DNA of 64,000 nt from Flavobacterium flavigenum (GTDB lineage: Bacteria; Bacteroidota; Bacteroidia; Flavobacteriales; Flavobacteriaceae), in the NCBI RefSeq assembly GCF_027111255.2, contig NZ_CP114285.2, positions 682,001 through 746,000 on the forward strand, written 5' to 3'. The first letter of the stretch is position 1, and each line of letters starts with the position of its first letter. The translations under genes were made by a program, and so were the position numbers. The notes beneath the pieces were generated by a model. That model ran no database searches. It was not told where the DNA came from and worked only from the letters and a program-made list of their open reading frames with translations. Positions 63,525 through 64,000 of this stretch are shown one piece after another.

Positions 63525-64000
63525 ATGACATTTAAAAACTTTATAAAAAAAGTACATTTATGGCTGGGATTGTCATCAGGGTTAATTGTGTTCATATTAG
63601 GTATTACGGGTTGTCTATATGTTTTTGAAGAAGAATTACGCCCTATCGTTCATGACTATTATTATTCAGACGAGGTAAAAGGCAAAAAACTGCCTGTTAG
63701 CCGGTTAATAGAAATTGCAAAAGAAGCCAACAAAAACAATCTAAAGCAGACACTTTCCGGATGTAAAATAATGAGTGATGATAAACGTACCGTAATGATC
63801 TGGTTTTTTGAAGAACTGGATGAAAATGCCATTTGGTACTGGAATCGTTATCAAAGTACTTACGTCTATTTAGATCCTTATTCCGGAAGTATAAAAAAAC
63901 TTGAAGAATATAACTTTGAGTTTTTTGTTTTTGTCCGGATGCTGCACCAGACATTATGCCTTAACAGCAAAATAGGAGATCCAATTGTAGGAACGGCAAC
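63525..64000 (+). CDS. PepSY-associated membrane protein, 3'-truncated by window edge
   Basis: The frame is open from the ATG at 63525 to the window end (158 codons). KNFIKKVHLWLGLSSGLIVF and the first membrane helix, followed by LGITGCLYVFEEELRPIVHD, are the PepSY-associated transmembrane (PepSY_TM) signature, as in flavobacterial iron-siderophore reductase-like proteins. Position just after the receptor gene supports a role in iron release from siderophores. The remaining part is not visible. Confidence 0.85.
   Translation, partial: MTFKNFIKKVHLWLGLSSGLIVFILGITGCLYVFEEELRPIVHDYYYSDEVKGKKLPVSRLIEIAKEANKNNLKQTLSGCKIMSDDKRTVMIWFFEELDENAIWYWNRYQSTYVYLDPYSGSIKKLEEYNFEFFVFVRMLHQTLCLNSKIGDPIVGTA

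Noticed and set aside
1..64000. tRNA or rRNA genes
   Set aside because: No recognisable cloverleaf with TTCGA arm or ribosomal RNA sequence was found by reading; small ones could be missed.

Overview
The window is AT-rich chromosomal DNA from a Flavobacterium-like member of the Bacteroidota. The evidence is the many promoters of the Bacteroidota form (TTTG, about 19 bp, TAnnTTTG), weak Shine-Dalgarno signals, TonB-dependent receptors of the siderophore type, class II (long) IlvC, PorT-like outer-membrane barrels, and small stress proteins (CsbD, YtxH, lmo0937 family) typical of Flavobacteriaceae. No rRNA or tRNA gene was recognised.

Layout. 1-11,100 is housekeeping: the end of gcvT, an S41 protease, a YebC/PmpR regulator, kdsA, an outer-membrane barrel, a DUF1697 protein, recG, prmA-clpS and a small lipoprotein. 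11,100-21,600, all on the minus strand, holds acs and the branched-chain amino-acid genes leuA-leuB and ilvD-ilvB-ilvN-ilvC. Between leuB and ilvD sits a 21-residue Ile/Val-rich leader ORF followed by an intrinsic terminator, which is a classical attenuator. 21,700-27,600 holds a helical-repeat protein, a BtuF-like protein, pyrF and a large OmpA/TSP3 protein. 27,700-33,700 is an envelope/stress cluster: CsbD, an AraC regulator, a response regulator and CHASE3 histidine kinase pair, a lipoprotein, a PorT-like barrel, and lmo0937, YtxH and holin-family membrane proteins. prfA follows on the minus strand.

35,330-44,400 is the accessory region and the main discovery. It is an array of single-gene cassettes, all in the same orientation. 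Each cassette begins at a G^TTR core and ends in a 97-135 bp imperfect inverted repeat whose first bases are the reverse complement of that cassette's own start, extended to about 9-10 nt. This is the logic of integron attC sites, but the core is not GTTRRRY, the inner part of the site is conserved between different sites, and no integrase lies in the window. Two whole cassettes (547 and 725 bp) each occur twice, interleaved as A-B-C-A-D-B-E, with copy boundaries exactly at the cores. An IS1182-type element with a frameshifted transposase has inserted precisely at one core (ACGT target duplication). The right edge has nested long palindromes and an IS91-type transposase remnant.

44,400-64,000 is ordinary but variable: a small XRE regulator, a methyltransferase, two TonB-dependent siderophore receptors that share a duplicated 19-bp palindromic operator flanking a well-formed promoter (a candidate iron-repressor site), a GreA/GreB-like factor, a CxxCH lipoprotein, a MarR regulator with palindromes over its own promoter next to a serine beta-lactamase-like hydrolase, an AraC regulator next to a TetX-like flavin monooxygenase, topoisomerase III, an MFS transporter and the start of a PepSY membrane protein next to the second receptor.
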